A stretch of DNA of 48,521 nucleotides from Zoogloeaceae bacterium (lineage in GTDB: Bacteria > Pseudomonadota > Gammaproteobacteria > Burkholderiales > Rhodocyclaceae). The stretch is taken from contig JAISWQ010000158.1 in the NCBI GenBank assembly GCA_031271025.1, forward strand, positions 1 through 48,521. Reading direction: 5' to 3'. The notes under the pieces are model-generated. The model made no database searches, was not told the origin of the DNA, and saw only the letters and a list, made by a program, of their open reading frames with translations. Positions 26,558-35,634 of this stretch are shown in pieces (the stretch's first letter is position 1; each line of letters begins with the position of its first letter). A program made the position numbers and the translations under genes.

Positions 26558-26925
26558 TGCGCGCGGAACAGAATGCCCAGAAGCGGCTGGATTTGCTCGC
26601 GCAGTATCGCGCCGAATATGTCCAGAAATTCCGCGACGCGCAGAGCGAAGGACTGACCCTGCAAGCCTTGCGCAACTATCAGGAGTTCATCGACCGGATC
26701 GACCTTGCCATCTGCCAGCAGACCGCGCAGGTGGAAACGGCCGCGCAGAACACGGCGGCGGGGCAGGAAGACTGGAAAACCCAGAATACCAAACTGAAGG
26801 CGCTGGATACCCTGGCGGCGCGGCAGAAGGCGGTCTATCTGAAAAAAGAAGCCAAACAGGAACAAAAACAACAGGATGAATTTGCAGGACGCCAGTTCCA
26901 GCAAGGGCGGAAAACGGAATCGTAG
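26473..26925 (+). CDS. fliJ: Flagellar export chaperone FliJ
   Basis: FliJ is a small coiled-coil stalk protein of the flagellar export ATPase FliI and helps deliver substrates. The 150-residue product is almost wholly alpha-helical and charged, with the family start FTLQPLLDLVRDRTDEATRR and a mid-protein LTLQALRNYQEFIDRID segment. Ribosome site AGGA lies 6 bases before ATG. It is alone: fliI, fliH and fliK, its usual operon partners, are not here. It faces an ABC permease gene end to end across 15 bases. The match is to general features of a weakly conserved family, so some doubt remains. Confidence 0.78.
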   Translation: MAQKFTLQPLLDLVRDRTDEATRRLGQLMRAEQNAQKRLDLLAQYRAEYVQKFRDAQSEGLTLQALRNYQEFIDRIDLAICQQTAQVETAAQNTAAGQEDWKTQNTKLKALDTLAARQKAVYLKKEAKQEQKQQDEFAGRQFQQGRKTES

Positions 26926-26940
26926 GCGCGGGGAAAACAC

Positions 26941-28344
26941 CTATCCGCGCGGATCGAAGGCTTCCCGCACCGCGTCGGCGAAAAGATTGGCGGAAAGCAC
27001 CAGCGCGAACATGAAGACGAAAGCCGCCGCGAGTGACCACCATACCGCCGGTTCGCGCGAAAGTTCCATGCGGGCGTTGTTGATCATGCCGCCGAAACTC
27101 GTCATCGTCGGATCGACGCCGATGCCAACATAGGAAAGCACCGCTTCAGCCAGCACGAGTCCGGAAAAATCCATCACCAGCGTAATGACCACGATGTGGC
27201 TGAGATTGGGGAGAATGTGGCGCAGCAGGATGCGCCCTGAAGAAACGCCAAAGGCACGCGCCGCCAGTACATATTCCAGCTCCCGCAACTTCAGGGTTTC
27301 GCCGCGCAACAGACGGGCAAGCCCTGTCCAGCTTGTCATGCCGAGGATCGCGCAAAGGGCGAGGAGACGCGCGTCGGCGCGTTCGGCGGCGGTGGAAAAC
27401 CAGTGCGGATGGGTGTCGATCATGACCTGCATCATCAGTACCGCGGCGGCAATCAGAAGCACGCCGGGAATGGAATGCAGCACGGTGTAGAGATACTGGA
27501 TCGCGTCATCGACCCAGCCCCGGAAGTAACCCGCGACCACTCCCAGACCCAGTGCCAGCGGCAAAGTCACCAGGGTGGTGACAAGGCCGATGATGAGCGC
27601 CGTGCGCACACTTTTCAGCACCTGGTAGAAGACGTCCTGACCCACTTTGTCGGTGCCGAAGACGTGATAGCTTCCGGCCAGCAGGAAGAGAGGCAGGAGG
27701 GTAAAAAGAAGCGCCGCCAGCGCGAGCAGCGCGCCGCGCCAGGCAAAGGCGGTTTCTCCACGCCAGAGCGCGGCAAGATTCTGGCGGAGGTTGCGCTTGC
27801 CTGCGCGCCAAAGACACCACAGGACAAAGGCCAGCGCGGAAAGCCAGCAGAGCGCGGCCAGCGCCAGCGCCGCGGCAAGACGAACAAGCACATCGGCGTC
27901 ACGTCCGCTTTCGTTGTCGCCCAGATGCGCGCCGCCATGGCGCAGGCGAGGATAGACACGCACCGTCCCCGCCGGGGTTTCCGCGCTTTCCATCATGGCC
28001 AGCCGGGTGGCGAGCGGCGCGGAATAACTCTTCTCATGTTGTTCGCGCAGAGGGGCGGCGAGGGCATCCAGCACGGAAAACACCTCCACTCCGTAGCGGG
28101 TTTCAGCGGCGGCATCGCCTGCGGGCAGAGGCAGACGATAGTGCAGGGAATCGGCAAGTCCAAGGGCGAGGAAGGCAAGGAGCCAGACGCCGGTGGCGGT
28201 GGCGACATTCCGTTCGCCCAGTCGCCGCCATCCCAGACGCAAGGGCGCGCTGCGCAGGGAAACCAGCGCGAGCGCGGCAGCGGCAAGAACAATCAGCCAA
28301 AGCAAAAGGTCTGACCAGAGCAGCACGGGCTGGAGGTTCATCAT
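26941..28344 (-). CDS. ABC transporter permease, OppC/YejE type with long N-terminal extension
   Basis: Inner-membrane half of a peptide-type ABC importer. The C-terminal 260 residues form the usual permease domain. It has the coupling segment EYVLAARAFGVSSGRILLRH that docks on the ATPase, then the family ending SYVGIGVDPTMTSFGGMINN and FADAVREAFDPRG. The N-terminal 200 residues add an unusual region: two or three more membrane helices and a soluble segment containing GVEVFSVLDALAAPLREQHE. That makes 467 residues, against about 300-340 for OppC or YejE. Start ATG 28344 overlaps the upstream permease stop (ATGA). No ATPase or binding-protein gene is adjacent. Confidence 0.85.
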   Translation of the reverse strand: MMNLQPVLLWSDLLLWLIVLAAAALALVSLRSAPLRLGWRRLGERNVATATGVWLLAFLALGLADSLHYRLPLPAGDAAAETRYGVEVFSVLDALAAPLREQHEKSYSAPLATRLAMMESAETPAGTVRVYPRLRHGGAHLGDNESGRDADVLVRLAAALALAALCWLSALAFVLWCLWRAGKRNLRQNLAALWRGETAFAWRGALLALAALLFTLLPLFLLAGSYHVFGTDKVGQDVFYQVLKSVRTALIIGLVTTLVTLPLALGLGVVAGYFRGWVDDAIQYLYTVLHSIPGVLLIAAAVLMMQVMIDTHPHWFSTAAERADARLLALCAILGMTSWTGLARLLRGETLKLRELEYVLAARAFGVSSGRILLRHILPNLSHIVVITLVMDFSGLVLAEAVLSYVGIGVDPTMTSFGGMINNARMELSREPAVWWSLAAAFVFMFALVLSANLFADAVREAFDPRG

Positions 28345-29321
28345 GAAAGCCGGATGCGCGGGTCGACCAGGGTGTAGGAAAGATCGGTGAGGATCAGTCC
28401 GACGATGTAGAGCGCCGCGCCGATGAAGACCATTGCGCGCACCACGGCGAAATCCTGAGCCTGAATGGCGTCTATGGTGTAGCTCCCCAGACCGGGAATG
28501 CCGAAAAAGGATTCGGTGAGCAGCGCCCCCAGAAAGAGCAGCGGAATGATCGCCACGACGCCGGTGAGGATGGGAATCATGGCGTTTTTCAGGATGTGGC
28601 GAAAAAAGACGCGCGCCTCGGAAAGTCCCCGCGCCCGCGCCGTGCGGACGTAATCCCTGCCGGCCTCTTCGAGAAAGATCGCGCGATACCAGCGGGTGGA
28701 TGCGCCCAGCCCGCCGATTACGCCGATGACGACGGGCAGGATGAGAAAACGCCAGGCGTCCATGCCGTCGCCAAACCCGGAAATGGGCGTCAGCCGCCAG
28801 AGTTTCGCCACCAGGTACTGGCCGCCGATGATGTAAAAGAGGCTGGAAACGGACATCATGGCGACACAGAGCGCAACTCCCCAGAAATCCAGCCGCGTTC
28901 CCCGAAAAAAGGTGAGGAAGAGCGCCAGGGTGATGGAGAGGCCAAGGCCCAGAAGAAAGGTGGGGAGCGCAATGGCCAGCGACGGCAGCGCGCGGGCGGC
29001 GATTTCGCGGCGAATGTCGCGCCCGTCTTCCGCCGCGCCAAAATCGCCGACGAACATCCGCGCCGATTTCTGGAAGAAAATGGTGTCGCTCACCCTGGTT
29101 GCCAGCGTGGGAGCGGCGCTGTTCCAGAAAAGAGGGCGATCGTAACCGCGCTCGGTTTTCCACAGGGCGATCGCTTCAGGCGTGACATGCTTGATGCCCA
29201 ACTGCATCCGCGCCATGTCATCCGGGGTATTCACCACGAAAAAGAGCGCGAAGGTAACGAGGTTCACGCCGATCAGGATGGGAAAGGCATACAAAAGGCG
29301 GCGCAGAAGATAGGCGGTCAT
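28341..29321 (-). CDS. ABC transporter permease, OppB/YejB type
   Basis: Partner permease of 326 residues starting TAYLLRRLLYAFPILIGVNL, the typical OppB/DppB N-terminal helix. A periplasmic region holds GYDRPLFWNS, and the coupling loop is DYVRTARARGLSEARVFFRH. The C-terminal ESFFGIPGLGSYTIDAI segment is the family signature. I chose ATG 29321; the longer frame to 29408 lacks family-like residues. The long periplasmic loop (about 35-115) resembles YejB-type permeases, so oligopeptide import is the best guess, but the substrate is unknown. Confidence 0.87.
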   Translation of the reverse strand: MTAYLLRRLLYAFPILIGVNLVTFALFFVVNTPDDMARMQLGIKHVTPEAIALWKTERGYDRPLFWNSAAPTLATRVSDTIFFQKSARMFVGDFGAAEDGRDIRREIAARALPSLAIALPTFLLGLGLSITLALFLTFFRGTRLDFWGVALCVAMMSVSSLFYIIGGQYLVAKLWRLTPISGFGDGMDAWRFLILPVVIGVIGGLGASTRWYRAIFLEEAGRDYVRTARARGLSEARVFFRHILKNAMIPILTGVVAIIPLLFLGALLTESFFGIPGLGSYTIDAIQAQDFAVVRAMVFIGAALYIVGLILTDLSYTLVDPRIRLS

Positions 29322-29459
29322 GGCGGCGAGGTGACGTCGGCAGAAGAATACGCGGGGCGGATTGAATTGTAGTTCGGAAATCCTCACGTTCGGCGGGCGC
29401 AGCCGCACGGCAGGGAGGATTGATAGTGCCTTGTTGCCATGCGGATGCGCGAACGGTTT

Positions 29460-30992
29460 TTATTCCACCGTCACCGGGATTTTCCCGATTCTTGCCTGCC
29501 ATTCTTTCGGCCCCGTCTGGTGCACGCTCACGCCGGTGGCGTCGACCGCGACGGTGACCGGCATGTCTTCGACGGTGAATTCATAAATGGCTTCCATGCC
29601 CAGATCCGCGAAGGCGACGATCCTTGCTGCCTTGATCGCCTTGGAAACCAGATAGGCCGCGCCGCCAACCGCCATCAGGTAGGCGGATTGGTTGTCGCGG
29701 ATGGCGTCAATGGCGGCGGCACCGCGTTCGGATTTGCCCACCATGGCGATGAGGCCGGTTTTTTCCAGCATCATGCGGGTGAATTTGTCCATGCGCGTCG
29801 CGGTGGTGGGGCCGGCGGGACCAACGACTTCGTCGCGTACCGGGTCAACCGGCCCGACGTAGTAAATCACCCGGTTTTTGAAATCGACGGGAAGAGCTTC
29901 TCCTTTTTCCAGCATGTCGGCGATACGCTTGTGCGCGGCGTCGCGCCCGGTCAGGAGTTTGCCGTTCAGGAGCAGGGTCTGCCCCGGCTTCCAGCTTGCG
30001 ACTTCCGCCGGGGTGAGGGTATCCAGATTGACCCGCGTTGCCGCTTCGGCATTGGGTTGCCAGGTCACCTCCGGCCAGTCCGCCACACGCGGCGGCGTGA
30101 GTTTGGCGGCGCCCTTGCCGTCCAGATGGAAATGCACGTGCCGGGTTGCGGCGCAATTGGGGATCATGGCAACCGGCTTGGAAGCGGCGTGCGTGGGGTA
30201 ATCCAGAATCTTCACATCCAGCAGGGTAGTGAGGCCGCCCAGACCTTGCGCGCCAATCCCCAGCGCGTTGATCTTTTCCAGCAGTTCCAGACGCAGGGCT
30301 TCGGTGGTGGAAAGCGTTGCGCCTGTTTTGGCTTTTTCACGCAGGGCATGGATGTCGACCGGCGCCATCAGGGATTCCTTGGCGAGCAGCATGGCCTTTT
30401 CCGGCGTGCCGCCGATGCCGATGCCGAGAATGCCGGGCGGACACCAGCCTGCCCCCATGTCTGGCACGGTTTTCAGCACCCAGTCGACGATGGAATCGGA
30501 AGGATTCAGCATCGCCATTTTGGATTTGTTTTCCGAACCGCCGCCCTTGGCGGCACAGATGACTTCCACCGTATCGCCGGGGACGATTTCGTAATGCACG
30601 ATCGCGGGCGTATTGTCTTTCGTGTTCCGGCGCGCGCCTGCCGGATCGGCGAGGACGGAAGCGCGCAGCTTGTTGTCCGGGTTCAGGTAGGCGCGGCGCA
30701 CGCCTTCATCGACCATTTCCTGCACGCTTACACTTGCGTCCCACTGAACCTTCATGCCCACTTTCAAGAACACCACGGCGATGCCGGTATCCTGACAGAT
30801 CGGGCGTCGCCCTTCGGCGCAAAGGCGGGAGTTGGTGAGAATCTGTGCAATGGCGTCCCTGGCGGCGGGGGATTCCTCGTGCCGGTACGCTTCGGCCATG
30901 GCCTGCACGAAATCCTGGGGATGGTAGCAACTGATGAACTGGAAGGCGTCGGCGATGGACGCGATGAAATCGTCCTGACGAATGGTGGTCAT
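29460..30992 (-). CDS. Fumarate hydratase, class I (4Fe-4S)
   Basis: Interconverts fumarate and malate in the TCA cycle with an oxygen-sensitive 4Fe-4S cluster. The 510-residue product fuses the alpha-type N-terminal part and the beta-type C-terminal part. Candidate cluster cysteines occur in RRPICQDTG, GAGWCPPGILGIG and PNCAATRH, matching the three-cysteine pattern of class I enzymes. The C-terminal domain ends GVSVHQTGPKEWQARIGKIP. GGAG lies 7 bases before the ATG at 30992; the longer frame upstream is spurious. Tartrate dehydratase belongs to the same family but is normally two subunits. Confidence 0.95.
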   Translation of the reverse strand: MTTIRQDDFIASIADAFQFISCYHPQDFVQAMAEAYRHEESPAARDAIAQILTNSRLCAEGRRPICQDTGIAVVFLKVGMKVQWDASVSVQEMVDEGVRRAYLNPDNKLRASVLADPAGARRNTKDNTPAIVHYEIVPGDTVEVICAAKGGGSENKSKMAMLNPSDSIVDWVLKTVPDMGAGWCPPGILGIGIGGTPEKAMLLAKESLMAPVDIHALREKAKTGATLSTTEALRLELLEKINALGIGAQGLGGLTTLLDVKILDYPTHAASKPVAMIPNCAATRHVHFHLDGKGAAKLTPPRVADWPEVTWQPNAEAATRVNLDTLTPAEVASWKPGQTLLLNGKLLTGRDAAHKRIADMLEKGEALPVDFKNRVIYYVGPVDPVRDEVVGPAGPTTATRMDKFTRMMLEKTGLIAMVGKSERGAAAIDAIRDNQSAYLMAVGGAAYLVSKAIKAARIVAFADLGMEAIYEFTVEDMPVTVAVDATGVSVHQTGPKEWQARIGKIPVTVE

Positions 30993-31033
30993 GGGAAGTC
31001 TCCGTGTGTATTGTTGTGTTGTTGGTGTCGAGG

Positions 31034-31047
31034 GCGGATGAATCCGC
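31034..31047. terminator. Small hairpin between the UPF0114 gene and fumarase
   Basis: GCGGAT-GA-ATCCGC, a perfect 6-bp stem right after the UPF0114 stop. It has no T run, so it may only slow transcription or mark the 3' end of a processed message. Confidence 0.3.
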
Positions 31048-31048
31048 T

Positions 31049-31576
31049 CTAATGATGGCTTTTGGCAAGTGCCGCGGCCTGGTGCATCAGCTTGTCGGTA
31101 TAGGCCATTGCGATGGCCGAGACAATGAATACCAAGTGAATGATGACCTGTGCCTTGATCGTGTGCCAGGGCGTGTTGTTGGCGTTGATGAAGGTTTTCA
31201 GGAGATGAATGGAGGAAATGCTGATGATGGCGGTGGAAAGCTTGATCTTCAGCACGCCCGCGTTGACGTGTGAGAGCCACTCCGGCTGGTCGGGGTGCTG
31301 GTCGAGGTTGAGGCGGGAAACAAAGGTTTCATAGCCGCCAATGATGACCATGATGAGTAGGTTGGCGATCATCACCACGTCGATCAGGCCTAGGACGATC
31401 AACATCACGTCGGTTTCGGAGAGCGTTCCGGCGCGCGTAATGAGATACGCCAGTTCATGCCCGAACTGGTAAACATAAACCCCTTGGGCAAGGATAAGAC
31501 CGAGATAGAGCGGCGCTTGCAGCCAGCGGCTCCAGAAGACGGTTTTTTCGATGAAGGATTCCACAGATGATTTCAT
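31049..31576 (-). CDS. UPF0114 (YqhA) family membrane protein
   Basis: 175 residues with four predicted membrane helices (near 22-45, 58-85, 120-140 and 148-166) and the conserved segment IGGYETFVSRLNLDQHPDQP that marks the family. The function is unknown. I chose ATG 31576 because family proteins begin near this MKSSVESFIEK sequence; the frame extends upstream but into the divergent spacer toward hisF. It lies 56 bases ahead of fumarase on the same strand and may share its transcript. Confidence 0.88.
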   Translation of the reverse strand: MKSSVESFIEKTVFWSRWLQAPLYLGLILAQGVYVYQFGHELAYLITRAGTLSETDVMLIVLGLIDVVMIANLLIMVIIGGYETFVSRLNLDQHPDQPEWLSHVNAGVLKIKLSTAIISISSIHLLKTFINANNTPWHTIKAQVIIHLVFIVSAIAMAYTDKLMHQAAALAKSHH

Positions 31577-31754
31577 GGGGAGCAGTCGGGGAGAAGGGAA
31601 AAAGGAAAACGAAAGTCTATCAGAATCAGGGGATGCCTGAAAAATGTCGCGTTTCGTTTCTTTCGATGAACTCCTCAACGCACATGCTTTTACTGCGCTG
31701 TGCCAATTTCTTGTTGTATCATCCCGCATCTACCCACTTTTCTGCTGCATTCCC

Positions 31755-32513
31755 ATGCTCGCCAAACGCATCATTCCCTGTCTGGACGTGACCGCCGGGC
31801 GCGTGGTCAAGGGGACGCAATTTGTGGATCTGCGCGATGCGGGTGACCCGGTGGAAGTGGCGCGGCGTTACGACAAACAGGGCGCGGATGAAATCGCCTT
31901 TCTCGACATCACCGCCTCTTCCGATCAGCGCGACATCCTCCTTTCCGTCATCGAAGCCTGCGCCCGGCAGGTGTTCATTCCGCTCACCGTCGGCGGCGGC
32001 GTGAAGAAGGTGGAAGATGTGCGGCGGCTTCTGAACGCAGGGGCGGACAAGGTTTCCATCAACACCGCTGCCGTCAACCATCCCGATCTCGTCGCGGAAG
32101 CCTCAGCCAGAGTCGGTTCGCAGTGTATCGTCGTCGCCATCGACGCCAAACAGGCCGCGCCCGGTCACTGGCGGGTTTATACCCACGGCGGACGCAACGA
32201 TACGGGACTCGACGCCGTGGCCTGGGCACGCAGGGTTGAAACACTGGGGGCGGGCGAAATCCTGCTCACCAGCATGGACAGAGACGGTGCGAAAAACGGT
32301 TTCGATCTCGCGCTTACCCGTGCTGTCGCGGATGCGGTCTCCATTCCGGTCATCGCGTCCGGCGGTGTCGGCACGCTTGCGCATCTGGCCGAAGGCGTGA
32401 CCCAGGGCGGCGCGGATGCGGTGCTCGCGGCCTCCATTTTCCATTTCGGCGAACACACGGTGCGCGAAGCCAAGGAATACATGGCCGCGCGCGGCATCGA
32501 GGTAAGACTCTGA
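31755..32513 (+). CDS. hisF: Imidazole glycerol phosphate synthase, cyclase subunit
   Basis: Uses ammonia from HisH to turn PRFAR into imidazole glycerol phosphate and AICAR. The 252-residue TIM barrel has the two catalytic aspartates, Asp11 (IIPCLDV) and Asp130 (VVAIDAK), and the phosphate-binding motifs IASGGVGTL and [10 protein letters not shown] chose ATG 31755 over a longer upstream frame because [12 protein letters not shown] is the exact family start. It leads a tight hisF-hisI-hisE unit; hisH and hisA are presumably upstream elsewhere, since the gene to the left is divergent. Confidence 0.98.
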   Translation: MLAKRIIPCLDVTAGRVVKGTQFVDLRDAGDPVEVARRYDKQGADEIAFLDITASSDQRDILLSVIEACARQVFIPLTVGGGVKKVEDVRRLLNAGADKVSINTAAVNHPDLVAEASARVGSQCIVVAIDAKQAAPGHWRVYTHGGRNDTGLDAVAWARRVETLGAGEILLTSMDRDGAKNGFDLALTRAVADAVSIPVIASGGVGTLAHLAEGVTQGGADAVLAASIFHFGEHTVREAKEYMAARGIEVRL

Positions 32514-32917
32514 TGGCGCACGATCTCGACCTGGCGCTGCCCTGGCTCGACGCGCTCAAATGGGACGACAATGGGCTTTTGCCCGCCATCGCGCAGGACG
32601 CAAAGAGTGGCAAGGTGCTGATGCTCGCCTGGATGAACCGTGCCGCGCTGGAAGCAACCGCAGCCACCGGCGAAGCCGTGTATTGGTCGCGCTCACGTCG
32701 GCGTTTGTGGAAAAAAGGCGAGGAATCCGGGCATTTCCAGCACGTCCAGGAAATCCGCGCCGATTGCGACGGCGACGCCCTCCTCCTTTTGGTCACGCAG
32801 ACTGGCGGCATCGCCTGCCATACCGGGCACGCCTCCTGCTTTTTCTACCGCCAGACGGAAAGCGGCTGGCAAGCCGCCGACCCGGTTCTGAAAGACCCGG
32901 AAACCATTTACGCATGA
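32513..32917 (+). CDS. hisI: Phosphoribosyl-AMP cyclohydrolase
   Basis: Third step of histidine synthesis, opening the adenine ring of PR-AMP. The 134-residue protein has the family core [40 protein letters not shown], and the metal-binding cysteines in DCDGDALLL and HTGHASCF. HisI and HisE are separate here, unlike the fused enterobacterial protein. Its start overlaps the hisF stop (TGATG). Confidence 0.97.
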   Translation: MAHDLDLALPWLDALKWDDNGLLPAIAQDAKSGKVLMLAWMNRAALEATAATGEAVYWSRSRRRLWKKGEESGHFQHVQEIRADCDGDALLLLVTQTGGIACHTGHASCFFYRQTESGWQAADPVLKDPETIYA

Positions 32918-33252
32918 CTTCCACAACCTCCGACAACGCCATTTTCGACCGCCTCGCGGCAACCTTTGCCGCGCGCAAAAACGCCGATCCCAAGACTTCC
33001 TATACCGCCAGACTCTTCGCCAGGGCGCCGGACGCCATCCTGAAGAAAATCGGCGAGGAAGCCGCCGAACTCATCCTGGCCAGCAAGGACGGCAAACGCG
33101 AGGATATCGTCTACGAGGCAGCGGATGTGCTGTTCCACACCCTGATGCTGCTTTCCTTTCATGGCCTTTCCATGCGCGAGGTTGCTGCGGAACTGGCACG
33201 CCGCGAGGGCATCTCCGGCATCGCGGAAAAAGCGGCGCGTCCGCAAGATTGA
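32914..33252 (+). CDS. hisE: Phosphoribosyl-ATP pyrophosphatase
   Basis: Second step of histidine synthesis, cutting PR-ATP to PR-AMP. The 112-residue all-helical protein (MazG-like fold) has the conserved [17 protein letters not shown] and [16 protein letters not shown] metal-binding segments. The ATG overlaps the hisI stop (ATGA), so translation is coupled. A much longer frame that starts inside hisI is a shadow. Confidence 0.97.
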   Translation: MTSTTSDNAIFDRLAATFAARKNADPKTSYTARLFARAPDAILKKIGEEAAELILASKDGKREDIVYEAADVLFHTLMLLSFHGLSMREVAAELARREGISGIAEKAARPQD

Positions 33253-33270
33253 TCCCACCTGGAGCTTTTC

Positions 33271-33630
33271 ATGAGCGATTGCCTGTTCTGCAAAATCGTC
33301 AAGGGCGACATCCCCTCGCAAAAGGTCTACGAGGATGAACTCGTCTATGCCTTTCACGACATCCACCCGCTGTGCCTCACGCATGTGCTGGTGATCCCGA
33401 AAAAACACATTGCTTCGCTTGCCGCCGTGACGCCGGAAGACGAGCCTGTATTGGGACGGCTCCTCTCTGTGGCGCAGAAACTCGCGGCGGAAAACGGCAG
33501 CACGGACGGTTTCCGCGCCATCATCAATACGGGCAGAATCGGCGGTCAGGAAGTGCCGCACCTGCATATGCACATTCTGGGCGGCGCCGAACCCGTTGGC
33601 CGCATGGTCGAAGCAACATCAAAAAACTGA
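33271..33630 (+). CDS. hinT: HIT family purine nucleoside phosphoramidase
   Basis: HinT-type hydrolase of adenosine phosphoramidates, 119 residues. It starts DCLFCKIVKGDIPSQKVYED and carries the histidine triad H97-L-H99-M-H101 with the catalytic middle or last His as in the family. Its place between hisE and tatA is conserved in betaproteobacteria. GGAG precedes the ATG. Confidence 0.96.
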   Translation: MSDCLFCKIVKGDIPSQKVYEDELVYAFHDIHPLCLTHVLVIPKKHIASLAAVTPEDEPVLGRLLSVAQKLAAENGSTDGFRAIINTGRIGGQEVPHLHMHILGGAEPVGRMVEATSKN

Positions 33631-33651
33631 TTTTCTGCAAGGAGAAAGCAC

Positions 33652-33879
33652 ATGGGTTCGTTCAGCATCTGGCACTGGATTATCGTGCTCGTGATCGTCG
33701 TACTGGTCTTTGGCACAAAAAAACTGCGCAACATCGGCGAGGACCTTGGCAGCGCGGTCAAGGGGTTCAAGGACGGCATGAAGGAAGGAGACAACAAGCC
33801 GGAACGCCTGCCGGAAGGGGAAGGCGACAGCGGGCAAACCATCGAAGCGAGCGCCGAAAGAACCAGAGACAAGGTGTAA
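33652..33879 (+). CDS. tatA: Sec-independent translocase subunit TatA
   Basis: Small pore-forming Tat subunit. The 75-residue protein has an N-terminal membrane helix ([20 protein letters not shown]), the [14 protein letters not shown] hinge and amphipathic helix, and a polar tail. AAGGAG lies a few bases before the ATG. It starts the tatABC unit. Confidence 0.97.
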   Translation: MGSFSIWHWIIVLVIVVLVFGTKKLRNIGEDLGSAVKGFKDGMKEGDNKPERLPEGEGDSGQTIEASAERTRDKV

Positions 33880-33885
33880 ACGCCG

Positions 33886-34314
33886 GTGTTCGACGTTGGT
33901 TTTTCCGAACTGCTGGTCATTGCGCTGGTTGCGCTGATCGTATTGGGGCCTGAACGCCTGCCCCGCGTGGCGCGCGCGGCGGGTTTGCTTCTGGGACGCG
34001 CCCAGCGTTATGTAAATACCGTCAAGGCAGAAATCAGCAGTGAAATGCAACTGGATGACCTGAAAAAGCTGCGCAGCGACGTAGAGGATTCTGCACGCGA
34101 ATTCTCCACGTCGCTGCGTCAGGAGTGGAAAAGTATCCAGGAGGAAACCGCCTCCGTTCTCGACGATGCCGCCCGCGGCTTCCGGGATGAAGAAAAAACC
34201 GACGCCGCGCCGCTGGCGGAAGCGCCCCCTGCCCTGCCCCCGCTCAGTGATATTCCGGCGGAAGCCTCCCGCGCCACCTCTCACGCCTTTGACCAGACGA
34301 GGCCAGTCGCATGA
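33886..34314 (+). CDS. tatB: Sec-independent translocase subunit TatB
   Basis: TatB, with TatC, forms the receptor for twin-arginine signal peptides. The 142-residue product begins FDVGFSELLVIALVALIVLG and has the conserved GPERLPRVARAAG motif, then a long amphipathic region and an acidic, Ala-rich tail. Start is GTG, fixed by the family start and by its position 6 bases after the tatA stop. Confidence 0.96.
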   Translation: MFDVGFSELLVIALVALIVLGPERLPRVARAAGLLLGRAQRYVNTVKAEISSEMQLDDLKKLRSDVEDSAREFSTSLRQEWKSIQEETASVLDDAARGFRDEEKTDAAPLAEAPPALPPLSDIPAEASRATSHAFDQTRPVA

Positions 34315-35081
34315 CCCTCCCGCGCCTGCCCGCCCCGGAAGCGGAAGAAGTTCCCTTTGTTTCGCATCTGGTGGAATTGCGCACCCGGCTGATCCGCGCG
34401 GTCGCGGCAGTGCTCGTGGTCGCGTTTTGTCTCATCCCCTTCGCTTCTGAACTCTACACGCTGCTCGCGCAACCGCTGCGCGAGGCGCTGCCCAAAACCC
34501 TGGGCGGCAACATGATTGCGACGGACGTCATCAGCGGTTTTCTCATTCCTCTGAAGGTCGCCCTGATGACGGCCTTCCTGATGACCCTGCCCTATGTGCT
34601 CTATCAGCTCTGGTCTTTTGTCGCCCCCGGACTTTACGCGCACGAAAAACGGCTGGCGCTGCCGCTGCTCGTGCTGAGCGTGCTGCTCTTTTTTATCGGC
34701 ATGGCCTTTGCCTATTTTCTGGTTTTCCCCACGGTGTTTCACTTCATGGCCAGGGTGATGCCGGAAGGCGTGACCTGGATGACGGACATGGAAAAATACG
34801 TTTCCTTCGCCGTCAATACCTTCCTCGCTTTTGGCGCGGCCTTCGAGGTGCCGGTCGTGGTGATTCTGCTTGCCCGCACAGGCATCGTCAGCCTGCGACG
34901 TCTGAGAGAAATCCGGCGCTATTTCATCGTTGCCGCCTTCGTCATCGCCGCCATCCTGACACCGCCGGACATCCTCTCGCAATTCATGCTCGCCGTGCCC
35001 ATGTGCCTGCTCTACGAACTGGGCATCTTCATGGCGCGCTTTCTGGGGACGACAGAAACAGCGGAAGAAAAAGCGTCCTGA
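34311..35081 (+). CDS. tatC: Sec-independent translocase subunit TatC
   Basis: Six-helix inner-membrane protein, 256 residues, that recognises the twin-arginine motif. It has the N-terminal cytoplasmic FVSHLVELRTRLIRAV region and the FVAPGLYAHEKRLALPLL segment, both parts of the signal-binding face, and the later ILTPPDILSQFMLAVPM helix. ATG overlaps the tatB stop (ATGA). Likely clients in this window include DsbA, judging by its signal. Confidence 0.98.
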   Translation: MTLPRLPAPEAEEVPFVSHLVELRTRLIRAVAAVLVVAFCLIPFASELYTLLAQPLREALPKTLGGNMIATDVISGFLIPLKVALMTAFLMTLPYVLYQLWSFVAPGLYAHEKRLALPLLVLSVLLFFIGMAFAYFLVFPTVFHFMARVMPEGVTWMTDMEKYVSFAVNTFLAFGAAFEVPVVVILLARTGIVSLRRLREIRRYFIVAAFVIAAILTPPDILSQFMLAVPMCLLYELGIFMARFLGTTETAEEKAS

Positions 35082-35165
35082 CGCTCAAACGTTGTTCATA
35101 TTGCCGGTATTGGGCGGAATTTCCGGTTCAAAGAGGACGAGCGCAAACATGTTGGCGGGAAGCGT

Positions 35166-35609
35166 TCAATTGCCTTTGAACGCCTTGTGGCAACTGCGGC
35201 AGCTTGCCTGCACCGCCTCATAGGCAGGGCGTACCGTTTGTTCGTCGCGGCGTTCCGCTGCCTGCCGCAAGGCGCTGACCGCGGCCAGAAAGGTGTCTCG
35301 TTCGCGGGCAAAGCCTGACGCATCCGACCAGACGGTTTCCCGCGAGCGGCTGGGGGGATAGTGGGTATCCGCGCCAAAATAGCCCCAGGGCGCGTCCTTG
35401 GCAGCCTCCAGCGCGCGGGCGTTGTTCAGGAAACTTTCCGCTGCGTAGCGTTTTTCCCGCAGTGCGATGCCCATGGGTTCAAAGGTGTTGAGTATGGTTT
35501 TGAAAGCCTGTTGCCGGTGCGCAACCGGCGTGCCGGGGCGGGTGTCTTCGACTTTGCCGCAGGCGCTGAGAAGTGCAAGGACGCAAAGGGAGAGGAGGGC
35601 AGGGCGCAT
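35166..35609 (-). CDS. Cytochrome c' family lipoprotein
   Basis: 147 residues with a lipoprotein signal (LLSAC, lipidated Cys17), a helical body, and the haem motif CRSCH at 137-141 close to the C-terminus, the layout of the four-helix cytochrome c' (class II) family. Class II cytochromes bind nitric oxide or carry electrons; membrane anchoring by lipid is less common. The body is divergent, so it may be a relative rather than a true c'. It is 25 bases downstream of the AlkC/AlkD-like gene and could be the last gene of an mltA-led unit. Confidence 0.8.
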   Translation of the reverse strand: MRPALLSLCVLALLSACGKVEDTRPGTPVAHRQQAFKTILNTFEPMGIALREKRYAAESFLNNARALEAAKDAPWGYFGADTHYPPSRSRETVWSDASGFARERDTFLAAVSALRQAAERRDEQTVRPAYEAVQASCRSCHKAFKGN

Positions 35610-35634
35610 GGATGGGGTATTTCCTTTCTGGATG

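Noticed and set aside
26941..29163. A single 740-codon leftward frame spanning both permease genes
   Set aside because: Only the part from 28344 down is protein-like. The upstream part is the shifted reading of the OppB-type gene, which ends in another frame at 28341.
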